DNA of 64,000 nucleotides from Rhizobium rhizoryzae (GTDB lineage Bacteria > Pseudomonadota > Alphaproteobacteria > Rhizobiales > Rhizobiaceae). A program made the translations under genes and the position numbers. The notes under the pieces were generated by a model, which saw nothing but the letters and a program-made list of their open reading frames with translations, was not told the DNA's origin and did not search any database. Positions within the stretch are counted from its first letter, which is position 1. Each line of letters begins with the position of its first letter. Shown here in pieces: positions 27,912 through 36,557 of this stretch. The stretch lies in NCBI RefSeq assembly GCF_011046895.1, contig NZ_CP049250.1:2454501-2518500 (forward strand), written 5' to 3'.

Positions 27912-28841
27912 ATGCCGGATATGACCGCGACTGCCACGCCTTTTTCAATCGAGGAGACCATCAGCCTTCTGGCGCAGCAGGATTATCTGGCTGGACGAAG
28001 CCTCGGGACAGTCGTGTTTCTGGCTCTACGGATGAAGCGTCCGCTTTTTCTCGAGGGTGAGGCGGGTGTTGGCAAGACCGAGATTGCCAAGGCGTTGGCG
28101 AAAGGGTTGAACCGGCCGCTGATCCGTATGCAGTGCTACGAAGGTCTCGATGTTTCGTCTGCGGTCTATGAGTGGAATTATCCGGCGCAGATGCTCGATA
28201 TCCGCCTGTCGGAAGCGGCGGGTCTGGACGATCGCGACAGGATCGAATCGAGCCTCTATTCCGAGCGCCATCTGATCCGTCGACCCGTGCTGCAGGCTTT
28301 GGCGCAGGCGGGCGAGATTGCCCCCGTCTTCCTGATCGACGAACTCGACCGAACCGACGAAGCCTTCGAAGCGTTTTTGCTGGAGGTTCTTTCCGATTTT
28401 CAGGTGACCATTCCCGAACTCGGGACGATCAAGGCTAGCGAGCCGCCAATCGTCATCATCACCACCAACCGCACCCGCGAGATCCATGACGCCCTGAAGC
28501 GGCGCTGCCTCTATCACTGGGTCGACTATCCGGACGCTGAGCAGGAACTTGCCATTCTGCGTCGCAAGCTGCCCCATGCGGCGGAGGCGTTGTCACGTGA
28601 GGTTGTTGCTTATGTTCAGAAGCTCAGGACGATCGATCTCTTCAAAAACCCAGGTATCGCGGAGACGATCGACTGGGCGACAGCCCTGACGGAACTCGAT
28701 CGGATTGCTCTCGATCCCGAAACGATTGCCGATACGCTTGGAACGCTGCTCAAGTACCAGGATGATATCGCGCGTATGAAAGAGGGTGAAGGAGCAAAGC
28801 TTCTGTCTGAAGTGAAGGCCGAACTGCTGGCTGCGGGTTGA
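27912..28841 (+). CDS. MoxR-type AAA+ ATPase, CoxD-like
   Basis: 309 residues. Walker A is GEAGVGKTE (about residue 50), Walker B VFLIDELDR, sensor 1 IITTNRTREIHDALKRRC. In CO dehydrogenase maturation CoxD is the AAA+ chaperone that, with the VWA protein CoxE, helps build the Cu-S-Mo centre. A strong GGGGAGGAAC ribosome-binding site precedes the ATG. It is followed 3 bp later by a CoxE-like gene. No CO dehydrogenase structural gene is present, so the client may be another molybdenum hydroxylase. Confidence 0.85.
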   Translation: MPDMTATATPFSIEETISLLAQQDYLAGRSLGTVVFLALRMKRPLFLEGEAGVGKTEIAKALAKGLNRPLIRMQCYEGLDVSSAVYEWNYPAQMLDIRLSEAAGLDDRDRIESSLYSERHLIRRPVLQALAQAGEIAPVFLIDELDRTDEAFEAFLLEVLSDFQVTIPELGTIKASEPPIVIITTNRTREIHDALKRRCLYHWVDYPDAEQELAILRRKLPHAAEALSREVVAYVQKLRTIDLFKNPGIAETIDWATALTELDRIALDPETIADTLGTLLKYQDDIARMKEGEGAKLLSEVKAELLAAG

Positions 28842-28844
28842 GCA

Positions 28845-30122
28845 ATGAATGGCCCGAATGCCAGCGATGGTGCGATCTTGCCTCCGCTACCGATGGGGGA
28901 CGGAAAGCTCGCCGAAAACATTGCCCATTTTGCTCGCGTTTTACGACGGGCAGGGCTTAAGACCTCGCCTCAATCCACGATGGATGCGGTGGAAGCGGTG
29001 CAGGCAATCGGTCTTGGATCAAGGCAGGAGTTCAAGGCAATTCTTGCGGCCATCTTCGTCAAGCGTCGCGAGGATATTCCGGTTTTCGACGAAGCCTTTG
29101 GCATCTTCTGGCGCCGTCGCGATCTCGTGGAAAAAATGATCCAGATGATGTCGCCGAAGATTGCGGATCATCGCGAGAATGAAAAACCGAAGCCCGCCGC
29201 CGCGAGAGTGAGCGATGCCCTGACCGCCAACAGACAGAGACCGGCAAAGCAGGAGGTCCGCGAAGAGATCGAGACGGATGCGCGTTTCACCGCTTCGTTT
29301 TCCGAAGTGCTGCGGAAGATGGATTTCGCGCAGATGAATGCCGCCGAGTTGAAGCAGGCGCGTCAGGTCATATCCGGGCTCGTCATGCCGTTACAGACGG
29401 TGCGGACACGAAGGTTCCAGCCCAGTCGGCAACCGTGCAGGATCGATGCACGCGCCACCCTGCGCCATGCCATGCGAAGCGGGGGCGACCTGCTGCTGCC
29501 GAAGTTCAAGACGGTGCGGTGGCGTGAGCCGCCCTTGGTCGTTCTGGCGGATATTTCCGGCTCCATGAGCCAGTATACCCGCATCTTCCTGCATTTCTGT
29601 CACGCATTGATGGAGCGTCGGCGGCGGATGCATGTCTTCCTGTTTGGGACGCGGCTGACAAATGTAACCCGGAGCCTGAAGCATCGTGACCCTGATGAGG
29701 CTATGGCTGCCTGCACTGCCTCTGTCTCCGACTGGTCAGGGGGGACGCGGATAGGGCCAGCGCTTGCCCGGTTCAACAAGGATTGGAGCCGGCGTGTCAT
29801 GAGCGGTGGCGCGGTCGTCTTGCTGATCACGGACGGATTGGAGCGGGACGATGTGGGTGAGTTGTCTAGACAAGTAGACAGGTTGCATCGAAGCACCCGT
29901 CGGCTCATCTGGCTCAACCCTTTGCTGCGCTTCGACGGCTTCGAGGCAAAGGCCAAAGGCGTACGTGCCATGTTGCCGCATGTGGACGAATTCAGGGCGG
30001 CGCACAATATAAGCTCGATCAGCGAACTTGCAGAAGCACTCAACGGCCAAGGTTTCAACCGAGACCATGATCCCCGCCGCTTCCTGGAAAGGAACCACCA
30101 GCATGTCAGCCGCATCCCTTGA
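28845..30122 (+). CDS. VWA-domain protein, CoxE-like
   Basis: 425 residues. The C-terminal half is a von Willebrand A domain with the metal-site motif ADISGSMSQYTR (D-x-S-x-S) near residue 235, the threonine position in SGGTRIGPAL and the late aspartate in LLITDGLERDD. The N-terminal half is helical. In CoxE/MoxR pairs the VWA protein is the adaptor of the AAA+ ATPase. It starts 3 bp after the CoxD-like stop and overlaps the next gene by 20 bp, a strong sign of translational coupling. Confidence 0.85.
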   Translation: MNGPNASDGAILPPLPMGDGKLAENIAHFARVLRRAGLKTSPQSTMDAVEAVQAIGLGSRQEFKAILAAIFVKRREDIPVFDEAFGIFWRRRDLVEKMIQMMSPKIADHRENEKPKPAAARVSDALTANRQRPAKQEVREEIETDARFTASFSEVLRKMDFAQMNAAELKQARQVISGLVMPLQTVRTRRFQPSRQPCRIDARATLRHAMRSGGDLLLPKFKTVRWREPPLVVLADISGSMSQYTRIFLHFCHALMERRRRMHVFLFGTRLTNVTRSLKHRDPDEAMAACTASVSDWSGGTRIGPALARFNKDWSRRVMSGGAVVLLITDGLERDDVGELSRQVDRLHRSTRRLIWLNPLLRFDGFEAKAKGVRAMLPHVDEFRAAHNISSISELAEALNGQGFNRDHDPRRFLERNHQHVSRIP

Positions 30123-30426
30123 TCCTCTCACTCTTGCCGAAACCTGGAAAGCGGAAGGTCGCGATGTGGCGATTGCGACCGTCATCGAAACCTGGGGTTC
30201 GGCGCCGCGTCCCGTTGGCAGTCACCTCATCATCGATGCGGAGGGGAACTTCGAGGGCTCGGTTTCCGGTGGCTGTGTCGAGGGGGCGGTGATCACCGAG
30301 GCTCTGGACGTGCTTGAGGCGGGAACGCCAAAGCTGCTGGAATTTGGCGTGGCGGACGAAACCGCGTGGCGCGTCGGCCTATCCTGTGGTGGGCGTATCC
30401 GCGTCTATGTGGAGAAGCTCAACTGA
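30103..30426 (+). CDS. XdhC/CoxI N-terminal-domain protein
   Basis: 107 residues. The sequence ATVIETWGSAPRPVGSHLII and SGGCVEGAVITEALDVL is the XdhC/CoxI N-terminal domain (PF02625-like), with its conserved cysteine in the SGGCVE loop and a second in GLSCGGRI. XdhC binds molybdenum cofactor and promotes its sulfuration before insertion into xanthine-dehydrogenase-type enzymes. Here the domain stands alone; the C-terminal Rossmann part is in the next gene. The stop TGA overlaps the next ATG. Confidence 0.85.
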   Translation: MSAASLDPLTLAETWKAEGRDVAIATVIETWGSAPRPVGSHLIIDAEGNFEGSVSGGCVEGAVITEALDVLEAGTPKLLEFGVADETAWRVGLSCGGRIRVYVEKLN

Positions 30427-31124
30427 TGCAGATCGAAGTTCTCAAACAGGTGAATTCTGCGCGGCAGGCCCGTCAGGCCGTCGTCATCGTAACGGATCTT
30501 GCCGCAGGTTCGACCGCGGTTTTTACCGAAGGTCAGCCGGTGCCGGACGGTTTGCGCGATGTGGTGGGTAAAGCTCTGCAAACGGGGAAATCCGGCCTGG
30601 CAGAGGCGGATGGCGCTCAGGTTTTCCTGAATGTCTACCTGCCGCCGCCGCGTATCGTCGCCATCGGTGCCGTACACATCACACAGGCTCTGGCGCGTCT
30701 GGCGCCGATGATGAATTTCGACCTGTCGATCATCGATCCCCGCACGGCTTTCGCCACGCCGGAGCGTTTCGAAGGTGTCGACCTGATCGCCGACTGGCCG
30801 GAGGACGTGCTGAAGGATCGCGGGCTTGACGCCTATACAGCGCTTGTGGCCGTGACGCACGATCCGAAAATTGATGACTATCCAATCGCGGACGCTTTGC
30901 GCAGCCGATGCTTCTATGTCGGGGCGCTCGGTAGTCGCAAGACCCATGCCAAGCGCATCGAGCGATTGAAGGAGGTGGGACTCAGTGACGAAGACATTTC
31001 ATCAATTCGTGCGCCGATCGGTCTTGATATCGGTGCCTCCAGCCCGGAAGAGATTGCACTCGCCATCATGGCGGAGATCGTGCAGGCCTTTCGTCGGCGT
31101 CCTATCTCCGGGCAAAGCGCATGA
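30426..31124 (+). CDS. XdhC-type protein with Rossmann domain
   Basis: 232 residues. A degenerate N-terminal part (1-70) is followed by a Rossmann-like domain beginning IVAIGAVHITQALARLAP and holding GALGSRKTHAKRIERL and IGLDIGASSPEEIALAIMAE, the signature of the XdhC C-terminal domain (PF13478-like). It carries none of the cysteines of the first XdhC gene. Together the two genes look like a split XdhC. It overlaps the neighbours at both ends (TGATG and ATGA), so co-translation is expected. Confidence 0.85.
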   Translation: MQIEVLKQVNSARQARQAVVIVTDLAAGSTAVFTEGQPVPDGLRDVVGKALQTGKSGLAEADGAQVFLNVYLPPPRIVAIGAVHITQALARLAPMMNFDLSIIDPRTAFATPERFEGVDLIADWPEDVLKDRGLDAYTALVAVTHDPKIDDYPIADALRSRCFYVGALGSRKTHAKRIERLKEVGLSDEDISSIRAPIGLDIGASSPEEIALAIMAEIVQAFRRRPISGQSA

Positions 31125-32752
31125 AATTCGGTCCGGTTGGGGTTGAAGAGGCGCAGGGAGCAATTCTCGCACACAGCATGATGGTAGCGACCGGCAAGCT
31201 GCAAAAAGGGCGACGCCTGTCAGCCATCGATGTCGAGGCGCTTCGCGATCACGGTGTGAAGCATGTGATCGTTGCCCGTCTTGATCATGACGATTTGACG
31301 GAGGACGAGGCGGCAGAACAGCTCGCTCGTCTTCTGCAACGGGAGAACCTGCGGCTCTCTCCAGCGGCGACCGGACGGGTTAATGTCTACGCGACCCGTA
31401 AGGGTTTGTTCCGCGCTGATAAACAGCTCGTGGACCGTTTCAATCGCGTTGATCCGGCAATCACATTGGCGTGCCTGAAGGACTACAGCCAGGTCTCGGA
31501 TGGCGATATGGTCGCGACGATCAAAATCATACCGCTCGGTGTCAGCAAGCGTCTCGTGGATCAGGCAGCAGAGATTCTCACCCTTGCCGACGCGGTCACC
31601 GTTCATGCCTTCCAACCGCATTCCGTCGCTCTCATTCAGACGCAATTGCCGTCGGTAAAGCCGTCGGTCCTCGACAAGACGGTGCAGGTTCTGCGACGAC
31701 GTCTGGCGCCGTCCGGCAGCGTCATCGTCTCAGAACGTCGGGTAGTCCATGAAGAGAATGCGGTGGCGCGTGCCATCTTGGACGCCGAACGTGAGTTCGA
31801 CGGCAGCGGACCGCGCATGATCATTCTGTTCGGAGCGTCGGCTGTCTGTGATGCCGAAGACGTGCTTCCGAACGCATTGCGGCTGGCAGGCGGTATAGTG
31901 GATCACGTCGGCTTACCGGTCGATCCCGGTAATTTGCTGGTTCTTGGACACAAGGCAGATACAGCCATCATCGTCGCGCCGGGATGCGCACGTTCGCCCA
32001 AGGAAAATGGCTTTGACTGGGTTCTGGATCGAATACTGGCAGGACAGCCGCCGACGCCGGACGACCTGATGGGGCTTGGCGTGGGAGGGCTGCTTATGGA
32101 AATACCAAGTCGACCGCAACCCAGGGAGCTTGCAGGCCATGCGCATAAGCTGCAGCTGGGCGTAGTGCTGCTTGCGGCCGGTCAGGCGCGGCGCATGGCG
32201 AGGGCAGGGCACAAGTTGCTGGCGGAATTTGACGGCGTTCCACTGGTCAGAAGGATGGCAGAACGGGCGGTGAAGGCCGATATTGGCCCTGTTACGGTAG
32301 TAACAGGCTATCGCGCTATCGATGTTAGCGCTGCGCTTGAGGGACTGGACGTCGAAATCCTTCATAACGAATTATTCGAAACGGGGATGGCGAGCTCGAT
32401 CAAGTGCGGGCTTTCCTCTGCGTCCCGTCAACAGTGCGATGGTCTGATGGTTGTGCTAGCGGATATGCCGGGGATCACGAGCCACGATCTCAAGGCTCTG
32501 GCTGATGCCTTCGTTCAGGCTGAGGGGCGTGCCATTGTTCGCGCTGTGGCGTCCGGCAAACGCGGCAATCCGGTCATATTGCCACGAGCGACCTTCGACG
32601 ATCTTGAACTCCTGGACGGAGATGTGGGTGCGCGGCATGTCATCGAAACTTGTGGCCTGCCGATCATCGACGTGGAGCTTGGTGCGTCTGCCCATCTTGA
32701 TGTCGACACTCCGGAGGCTGTCGAGCGGGCTGGCGGGATTCTAAGGGGATAG
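31121..32752 (+). CDS. MoeA-like plus MobA/MocA-like fusion protein
   Basis: 543 residues. The N-terminal 340 residues contain a molybdopterin-binding fold (VIVSERRVVHEENAV, MIILFGASAVCDAEDVLPNA, VDPGNLL), as in MoeA/MogA. The C-terminal 190 residues are a nucleotidyltransferase domain: GVVLLAAGQARRMARAGHKLL, then VVLADMPGI, like MocA/MobA. MocA makes molybdopterin cytosine dinucleotide for xanthine-dehydrogenase-family enzymes, so this gene suggests an MCD-type client. It overlaps the XdhC gene by 4 bp and closes the set. Confidence 0.82.
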   Translation: MKFGPVGVEEAQGAILAHSMMVATGKLQKGRRLSAIDVEALRDHGVKHVIVARLDHDDLTEDEAAEQLARLLQRENLRLSPAATGRVNVYATRKGLFRADKQLVDRFNRVDPAITLACLKDYSQVSDGDMVATIKIIPLGVSKRLVDQAAEILTLADAVTVHAFQPHSVALIQTQLPSVKPSVLDKTVQVLRRRLAPSGSVIVSERRVVHEENAVARAILDAEREFDGSGPRMIILFGASAVCDAEDVLPNALRLAGGIVDHVGLPVDPGNLLVLGHKADTAIIVAPGCARSPKENGFDWVLDRILAGQPPTPDDLMGLGVGGLLMEIPSRPQPRELAGHAHKLQLGVVLLAAGQARRMARAGHKLLAEFDGVPLVRRMAERAVKADIGPVTVVTGYRAIDVSAALEGLDVEILHNELFETGMASSIKCGLSSASRQQCDGLMVVLADMPGITSHDLKALADAFVQAEGRAIVRAVASGKRGNPVILPRATFDDLELLDGDVGARHVIETCGLPIIDVELGASAHLDVDTPEAVERAGGILRG

Positions 32753-32758
32753 AGAGCG

Positions 32759-33082
32759 ATGGATAACGAGGCGATCGAGGAAATGTTCGAGGCGGTTTCG
32801 CCGATCTCCATTCGAAAGATGTTCGGTGGCAAGGGAATTTACCGCGATGGCGTTATCTTCGCGCTGGAACTTCGCGACGAGATCCTTTTGAAGGCCGACG
32901 CGGAAACGGCTCCGCTGTTCAGCGCTGCCGGAGCGCGCCAATGGACCTATGAAGGCAAGAAGGGCAAGCCTGTTCTCATGCCCTATTGGTCAGTGCCGGA
33001 TGAGGCGCTGGATGATCCCGACGAGATGGCGAAGTGGGCGCGTCTGGCCTGCGAAGCCGGTTTCAGGACAGCCAAGACGTAG
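32759..33082 (+). CDS. TfoX N-terminal-domain protein
   Basis: 107 residues. ISIRKMFGGKGIYRDGVIFALE and LLKADAETAPLFSAAGARQW define the TfoX/Sxy N-terminal domain. The domain is widespread and, outside Haemophilus and Vibrio competence, its function is not known. It begins 6 bp after the MoeA-MobA fusion stop and may be read from the same transcript. It ends 9 bp from the convergent NUDIX gene. Confidence 0.85.
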   Translation: MDNEAIEEMFEAVSPISIRKMFGGKGIYRDGVIFALELRDEILLKADAETAPLFSAAGARQWTYEGKKGKPVLMPYWSVPDEALDDPDEMAKWARLACEAGFRTAKT

Positions 33083-33091
33083 TTCGGTTGC

Positions 33092-33505
33092 TCATTTCAA
33101 GAACCGGATTGCGTCCTGCGTAAAGGCGGAGAGGGGCGCGGGCAACGCATCCAAAGGAAACCAACCGAATTCCGAAAGCTTGTCCGGCTCTGTCAGTCGC
33201 GGTTCACCGGTGAAATCATCCGTCCGGTAGATCACCGATACCCAATGCTGCCGATCTGCCTGAATGATCTGTTCCGACAGACACAGAAAATCGACGGAAT
33301 GAATCGTGAGTCCGGTTTCCTCCTCCGCCTCGCGGCGGGCAGCGTCAGCCGAATGCTCAAGGTGATCGACCTTGCCGCCGACAATATTCCAGAAACCGGC
33401 TTCAGGGGCACGAAGACGCTTGTACAAAAGAATATGGCCATCCGCATTGCGGATGACCAGTCCTGTACCGACGCCCGGAAAATCCACACCAGGACGTAAT
33501 GTCAT
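33092..33505 (-). CDS. NUDIX hydrolase
   Basis: 137 residues. The NUDIX box is present as GGKVDHLEHSADAARREAEE with the EETGL end. The class resembles small ADP-sugar, 8-oxo-dGTP or CTP-type hydrolases; the substrate cannot be decided from sequence. The gene starts 8 bp after the helicase stop on the same strand, so both probably share a transcript. Confidence 0.85.
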   Translation of the reverse strand: MTLRPGVDFPGVGTGLVIRNADGHILLYKRLRAPEAGFWNIVGGKVDHLEHSADAARREAEEETGLTIHSVDFLCLSEQIIQADRQHWVSVIYRTDDFTGEPRLTEPDKLSEFGWFPLDALPAPLSAFTQDAIRFLK

Positions 33506-33513
33506 GGGCTGGA

Positions 33514-35013
33514 TCAGCCCTTGGCGTTTGCGACGATCAGCATGAATGCCGGGATATCATCGCCAAAGCCAACCGGTGTCGGACCATCGTCATGGTCACG
33601 GTGGTGGCTGCGGCGGCGGCTCTGATTATCGTCGTTCGCCGGGTAAGGACGGCTGTTGCGGCCCTGGTTGCTGCGGCGATTGTCGATCTTGGCCTGTTCT
33701 GCGTTCACGCTTTCTGTCCTTGCTTCAGGTGTTGCTGCCACGTTGCTCTTCGGAGACTCTTCCTGAGTGCGAGCCTCTGTCTTGGAGCCCGAACCGCGTT
33801 TTCCGCGACCCCGGTCCTTGTCACGATCACGGCCCTTTTTGCCGCGATCATTGTCATGGCTTTCCATCGGAGCCGGCAGGGCGGACAGATCACCTTCGTG
33901 CCATTCGATTTCCTGACCGATCAGTTTTTCGATGGCGTCTACATATTTTGCGTCCGCTTTGGTCACAAGCGTAAAGGCGCGGCCTGAGCGACCGGCGCGG
34001 CCCGTACGACCAATGCGGTGGACATAGTCTTCGGCGTGGATTGGTACGTCGAAGTTGAACACGTGACCGACATCAGGAATGTCGAGGCCGCGCGCAGCAA
34101 CATCCGAAGCGACCAGCAGCGTGATATTGTTGTCCTTGAAGTTCGCGAGCATCGTCGTGCGGGACCGCTGGTCCATATCCCCGTGAAGGGCGCCGACTGA
34201 AAAGCCGTGACGATCCAGCGAACGGAAGAGATCGGCCACATCTTTCTTGCGGTTGCAGAAGATGATGGCGTTCTTCAGATCATCCTGCGCACGGATGAGG
34301 TCGCGCAGCTTCGCGCGCTTCTCGTAATCCTTGTTGTGGGATGCAACCAGACGCTGGGTAACCGTTTTCGCCGTAGAGGATGGCGGGGCCACCTCGATAC
34401 GTTCCGGATTCTGGAGGAAACGATCAGCCAGTTTCTGGATTTCCGGCGGCATTGTGGCCGAGAAGAACAGTGTCTGACGCGTGAACGGGATCATCTTGGC
34501 GATCCGCTCGATATCCGGAATGAAGCCCATGTCCAGCATGCGGTCGGCTTCGTCGATGACGAAGACTTCGACGCCGGTCATCAGCAGTTTGCCGCGCTCG
34601 CAATGATCGAGCAACCGGCCTGGCGTACAGATGAGAACGTCAGCGCCACGCTCGAGCTTGCGATCCTGCTCTTCGAACGAGACGCCACCAATCAGAAGAG
34701 CCACGTTGAGCTTGTGGTTCTTGCCATATTTCTCGAAATTCTCTGCGACCTGGGCTGCCAATTCGCGCGTCGGCTCCAGAATGAGCGTACGCGGCATGCG
34801 GGCACGGGCGCGTCCCTTTTCCAGAAGGGTCAACATCGGCAGCACGAAGGAGGCTGTCTTTCCGGTCCCGGTCTGCGCAATTCCGCAGATATCACGGCGC
34901 TGCAAAGCATGCGGGATGGCGCCCGCCTGAATAGGCGTCGGGATCGTGTAACCCGCGTCGGTTACAGCAGAGAGGACTTTCTGGCTCAGGCCGAGATCAG
35001 CAAATGTGGTCAA
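33514..35013 (-). CDS. rhlE: DEAD-box RNA helicase, RhlE-like
   Basis: 499 residues. The core is complete: Q-motif around YTIPTPIQ, AQTGTGKTA, PTRELAAQ, GG, TPGRLLD, DEAD (VIDEADRMLD), SAT, and the C-terminal RecA-like domain with ARGLDIP and HRIGRTGRAG. A basic, low-complexity tail (about 375-490) follows. It acts in ribosome assembly or RNA turnover, often in the cold. The start reads as TTG at 35011-35013; no ATG fits the family N-terminus FADLGLS. The upstream 177 bp holds an imperfect CtrA-like half-site pair (TAAA-N7-TTAAC at 35142-35157). Confidence 0.92.
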   Translation of the reverse strand: MTTFADLGLSQKVLSAVTDAGYTIPTPIQAGAIPHALQRRDICGIAQTGTGKTASFVLPMLTLLEKGRARARMPRTLILEPTRELAAQVAENFEKYGKNHKLNVALLIGGVSFEEQDRKLERGADVLICTPGRLLDHCERGKLLMTGVEVFVIDEADRMLDMGFIPDIERIAKMIPFTRQTLFFSATMPPEIQKLADRFLQNPERIEVAPPSSTAKTVTQRLVASHNKDYEKRAKLRDLIRAQDDLKNAIIFCNRKKDVADLFRSLDRHGFSVGALHGDMDQRSRTTMLANFKDNNITLLVASDVAARGLDIPDVGHVFNFDVPIHAEDYVHRIGRTGRAGRSGRAFTLVTKADAKYVDAIEKLIGQEIEWHEGDLSALPAPMESHDNDRGKKGRDRDKDRGRGKRGSGSKTEARTQEESPKSNVAATPEARTESVNAEQAKIDNRRSNQGRNSRPYPANDDNQSRRRSHHRDHDDGPTPVGFGDDIPAFMLIVANAKG

Positions 35014-35190
35014 TGAGAAAACAATTTCCGTTCAGGTTCGCAAGGAACTCAGGTGAATCGGAACCGCTTTGCGTCCGATGATGGCCGCGAGATAAGCGCA
35101 AAGTGTGACAAAGTCAAGAAAACTGCCCGGATACCAAGCGTAAATGGTAAATTAACAAGTGTTTTTGAGCGATTTTGACAAAATCCAAGC

Positions 35191-36474
35191 TCAGTTCATG
35201 TAAGTGGTGAGCTTGAGGCCTGCATTCAGAAAGCGCATTGGATCGACGGCGTCTCCGTCTCGGCGAACTTCATAGTGGACATGCGGGCCCGTGGAGCGGC
35301 CAGTGCTTCCTGCCCGTCCGATCACCGAACCTGCCTCGACCTTATCGCCCACGGACACGAGAATGCTGGACATGTGACCGTAGCGTGTCGTGATACCCTG
35401 ACCGTGGTCGATCTCGACCATATTGCCATAGCCACCGCTCATCCCAGCCGCAATGACTTCGCCTGCGCCGGTCGACTTCACGCTCGCACCCGTATCGGCC
35501 TGAAAATCCACGCCTGCGTGCAGGGCCAGTCTTCCGAGAAACGGATCGATGCGGTTACCGAAGCCGCTCGTGATCTCCCGCCCGGGTGCCGGATTGCCGA
35601 AGGGCAGCTTCTGCGCCGCCTCCCGCACCGCGTCCAGACGATTGAGGGCGGTATCCAGATCGGTCAGTGACGTTTCGAACCGGTTGATTCCGAGGGGTTC
35701 GACGAAGGGGCCGCCCATGCCGGCCTGCTTGCCGGAGGCCGCATCAGGCACATCCACGCCAGTCCGGCGCATGATTGTCGCCATGGCATCTGCGGTGCGA
35801 TAGGCATCGTCTGCAAGGCCGCGTATCCGGCGAAGCTGTTCTTGCTCGATGTTCTTCAGCGAGAGCGTGACTTTGGAAAATACGCGATCTGCGCGATCCG
35901 CAATGCTGCCCGACTGAGGAGCCACTCCGCCGGGCTTTGCCCCGGAGGCTGCTTTCCCATCCTGTGCCAGCAGGCGATCGATTGCCTTCAGACCGCCCGT
36001 TACGCTCGTTTGCTTTTCCTTCAGTTCTGGCTGGAGAGCGGAAGCTGGTGCTTCAGGCACAGCAATGCCTGATTCCTCCGCGCGCTGGAGCAGGCTGCCG
36101 AGTTTGCCGTGGCGGGAAAACAGAGCATTCTGTTGCTCGAGCAGTTGCTCTACCTTCTGTTCGACAACCTGCTGATCGAGAAGCTGGCGGGAGGTAATGC
36201 GATCGAGCTGGGCACGAAGCGCTGAAATGCGATCTTCGTAATCATATTGGATGCGTGCCTGACGCGCCATTGCCGCGCCGATCAGGTCATCGCGCAGTAC
36301 GAGATATGTCGTGGCGCCCAGATAGGCGGTGGTGAGCAGGGCTGCGAAAGCAACACAGAATGCAGTCATCCAGGGACGGATTGTCATATGCCGGACGCGA
36401 TCGCCGGAGGCCAGGATGAGAACGTGTTCAGTCGGCTGCTTGCCAAAGATGCGGTGTCCGTCACCCTTCGCCAC
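35191..36474 (-). CDS. Membrane-anchored M23 (LytM) peptidoglycan peptidase
   Basis: 427 residues. One N-terminal transmembrane helix (about 34-57) anchors a periplasmic coiled coil (about 75-130) and a C-terminal LytM domain with the zinc-site residues HAGVDF and HVHYE and the GYGNMVEIDHG segment. It would cut, or regulate cutting of, peptidoglycan cross-links. The metal ligands look intact, so it may be active. The start is GTG at 36472-36474 with GGAGAA upstream. A perfect CtrA-type box lies 59 bp upstream, suggesting cell-cycle control. The gene resembles the essential rhizobial polar-growth LytM proteins, but I cannot confirm orthology. Confidence 0.85.
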   Translation of the reverse strand: MAKGDGHRIFGKQPTEHVLILASGDRVRHMTIRPWMTAFCVAFAALLTTAYLGATTYLVLRDDLIGAAMARQARIQYDYEDRISALRAQLDRITSRQLLDQQVVEQKVEQLLEQQNALFSRHGKLGSLLQRAEESGIAVPEAPASALQPELKEKQTSVTGGLKAIDRLLAQDGKAASGAKPGGVAPQSGSIADRADRVFSKVTLSLKNIEQEQLRRIRGLADDAYRTADAMATIMRRTGVDVPDAASGKQAGMGGPFVEPLGINRFETSLTDLDTALNRLDAVREAAQKLPFGNPAPGREITSGFGNRIDPFLGRLALHAGVDFQADTGASVKSTGAGEVIAAGMSGGYGNMVEIDHGQGITTRYGHMSSILVSVGDKVEAGSVIGRAGSTGRSTGPHVHYEVRRDGDAVDPMRFLNAGLKLTTYMN

Positions 36475-36532
36475 GTCGTTCTCCTGCCGTGAATCGCTCG
36501 CCCCTAACTGTCGCGATTACATCCTGTTAGGG

Positions 36533-36548
36533 TTAACGGGCAGTTAAC
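36533..36548. promoter_or_regulatory. CtrA-type box, TTAA-N7-TTAAC
   Basis: TTAA 36533-36536, 7 bp, TTAAC 36544-36548, a full match to the CtrA consensus. It lies 59 bp upstream of the M23 peptidase start and near the 3' end of the DUF455 gene, so the peptidase is the likely target. Confidence 0.55.
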
Positions 36549-36557
36549 TATTCACGC

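Noticed and set aside
35142-35157. CtrA-like site before the DEAD-box helicase gene
   Set aside because: TAAA-N7-TTAAC has one mismatch in the first half-site, and A/T-rich intergenic DNA often gives such matches.
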